Virus record (IMG/VR): IMGVR_UViG_3300024323_000061
Coordinates: 1 to 24,276 of that record
Origin: a virus
DNA: 24,276 nucleotides
Reading direction: 5' to 3' (one strand)
The notes beneath the pieces were generated by a model. That model saw nothing but the letters and a program-made list of their open reading frames with translations, had not been told where the DNA came from and ran no database searches. Below, one piece after another: positions 23,593 to 24,276 of the stretch. The position numbers and the translations under genes are program-made. Within the stretch, counting starts at the first letter, position 1, and every line of letters starts with the position of its first letter.

Positions 23593-23823
23593 ATGAAGAT
23601 CGAAATCGACAGCTGGGAAGACCGCTCCGGAGGTCCCGCCGGACCCACCTCATTCGGGTACGTCTACTTCACCGACGGCTCCCGCGTCGGCTTCTCCCCC
23701 GCTACCGAAGACCACGACGACATCTGGCAGCCACGCACCAACGGCGGCGGCAAGTACCAGGCAGTCACCACCGAGCACGTGCGCCTCGCCCGCGAACTCC
23801 TCCACGAGGAAGGTGTCCTCTGA
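23593..23823 (+). CDS. Small hypothetical protein, first gene of plus-strand operon
   Basis: This 76-residue protein starts at ATG 23593, with GAAGGGAACG upstream and the strong promoter before it. It begins MKIEIDSWEDRSGGPAGPTS, then GYVYFTDGSRVGFSPATEDH, and ends with an alpha-helix (TTEHVRLARELLHEEGVL). The layout is a few beta strands and one helix. It is acidic overall. It overlaps the next gene by one base (TGATG), so the two are translated together. I do not recognise the family. Expression from an early-looking promoter suggests a non-structural role. Confidence 0.7.
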   Translation: MKIEIDSWEDRSGGPAGPTSFGYVYFTDGSRVGFSPATEDHDDIWQPRTNGGGKYQAVTTEHVRLARELLHEEGVL

Positions 23824-24200
23824 TGGCAGTTACCGTCAGTCAGCGTTCCGTCATCACCCAGGACGTCCCCAGCCGCCTCCTCGCCGTCACGCTCCCCCCA
23901 GGAACAACCCTGGAAAAGTACGTTGAGGCGGAAACGGACAGGCTGCGCGGCCTTTACCCAAAGCCGAAGACGAATTCCGTGGAACTCGGCCCGGAACTCG
24001 CCGAAATGCTCTCCATCGCGAAATACAATCGCGCCTATTGGGAAGAGCGATACCAGCTGGTCAAGCTGGAAATCAGAGAGCAGCTCGGCTGGGCGAAGAA
24101 GGGCCTCAACGGGGGTATCGCGTTCGCTGACCGACGGCAATTCCCCGTCACCGGCTACGAAGTCGAGTCATTCGAACAGGATGCCATTTTCCCGCTTTAA
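23823..24200 (+). CDS. Hypothetical protein, second gene of plus-strand operon
   Basis: This 125-residue protein starts at ATG 23823-23825, coupled to the previous stop (TGATG), and ends at TAA 24198-24200. The same frame is open back to 23559, but that part is the arginine-rich shadow of the first gene, so I reject the longer start. The N-terminal half is beta-like (VITQDVPSRLLAVTLPPGTT). The C-terminal half has a helix with AKYNRAYWEERYQLVKLEIR, then GWAKKGLNGGIAFADRRQF. The second half weakly recalls the tail of YqaJ-type viral recombinase proteins, where a long helix leads to a short strand with an Arg-Phe motif, but the nuclease part is absent. Function unknown. Confidence 0.6.
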   Translation: MAVTVSQRSVITQDVPSRLLAVTLPPGTTLEKYVEAETDRLRGLYPKPKTNSVELGPELAEMLSIAKYNRAYWEERYQLVKLEIREQLGWAKKGLNGGIAFADRRQFPVTGYEVESFEQDAIFPL

Positions 24201-24202
24201 TT

Positions 24203-24273
24203 AGGTACGGCAGGTATGGCAGTTTTCGGTCTGGCCGGGTGCGGTTGGGCAAGGCAGGTACGGCATGATCAGG
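24203..24273. repeat. GGYNN pentamer array 2
   Basis: Just after the TAA of the last plus-strand gene the sequence divides into ggtac, ggca, ggtat, ggcag, ttttc, ggtct, ggccg, ggtgc, ggttg, ggcaa, ggca, ggtac, ggcat, gatca, gg. Most units begin GGY. The opening taggtacggcaggt and the GGTTGGGC core recur in array 1 with the same orientation. No gene is seen in it up to the window edge. Confidence 0.68.
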
Positions 24274-24276
24274 ATC

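Noticed and set aside
23559-23822. N-terminal extension of the last plus-strand gene (start at 23559)
   Set aside because: Arg/His-rich shadow of the 76-residue gene in another frame; the ATG at 23823 overlaps that gene's stop in the usual TGATG manner.

Overview
The window is a high-GC stretch of a tailed-phage genome (or prophage), most likely a long-tailed siphovirus of an actinobacterium. The signs are the GC-rich codon use, frequent GTG and TTG starts with AGGAGG-like ribosome binding sites, tightly packed genes, and tail proteins of the actinobacteriophage type. No host, integrase, tRNA or CRISPR sequence is visible, so the host call is inference.

Almost everything (22547 down to 1) is one minus-strand late operon, in the usual tail order. 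It reads: head-tail connector (22547-21561), a very basic Lys/His-rich protein (21561-21196), tail terminator-like protein (21127-20612), a small protein (20601-20350), major tail protein (20323-19007), tail assembly chaperone pair joined by a -1 frameshift at A AAA AAG (18969-18589 and on to 18365), a GT4-type glycosyltransferase (18350-17214), an HK97-gp10-like protein (17182-16691), a 1372-residue tape measure with a lytic transglycosylase domain (16615-12497), a small virion protein (12487-12083), a 2447-residue tail-tip protein (12066-4723), two further large minor tail/receptor-binding proteins (4712-2895 and 2888-462), then a holin-like small membrane protein (396-97) and the start of one more gene that leaves the window at base 1. 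The tail-tip protein fuses a glycoside-hydrolase-like domain, Ig-like and lectin-like modules to a conserved tail-hub C-terminus.

At the right end, two minus-strand zinc-binding proteins lie just upstream of the connector: 22850-22659, and 23510-22860 with a C-terminal SAP domain. Beyond them a plus-strand operon of two small proteins (23593-23823 and 23823-24200) starts from a strong TTGACA-N18-TATGAT promoter. Two non-coding arrays of GGYNN pentamers (22586-22660 and 24203-24273) sit on either side of this block. No terminase, portal, protease or capsid gene lies directly upstream of the connector, so the head genes must be elsewhere.

Three long perfect inverted repeats stand at gene junctions (18973-19002, 17155-17202, 22656-22702). 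In the first two the predicted mRNA hairpin buries the ribosome binding site of the next gene, suggesting translational coupling in the tail operon. The tail is decorated with sugar-active and sugar-binding modules, and a sugar-transferring enzyme is encoded in the same operon. This suggests that glycan chemistry is central to how this virion is modified and how it meets its host.
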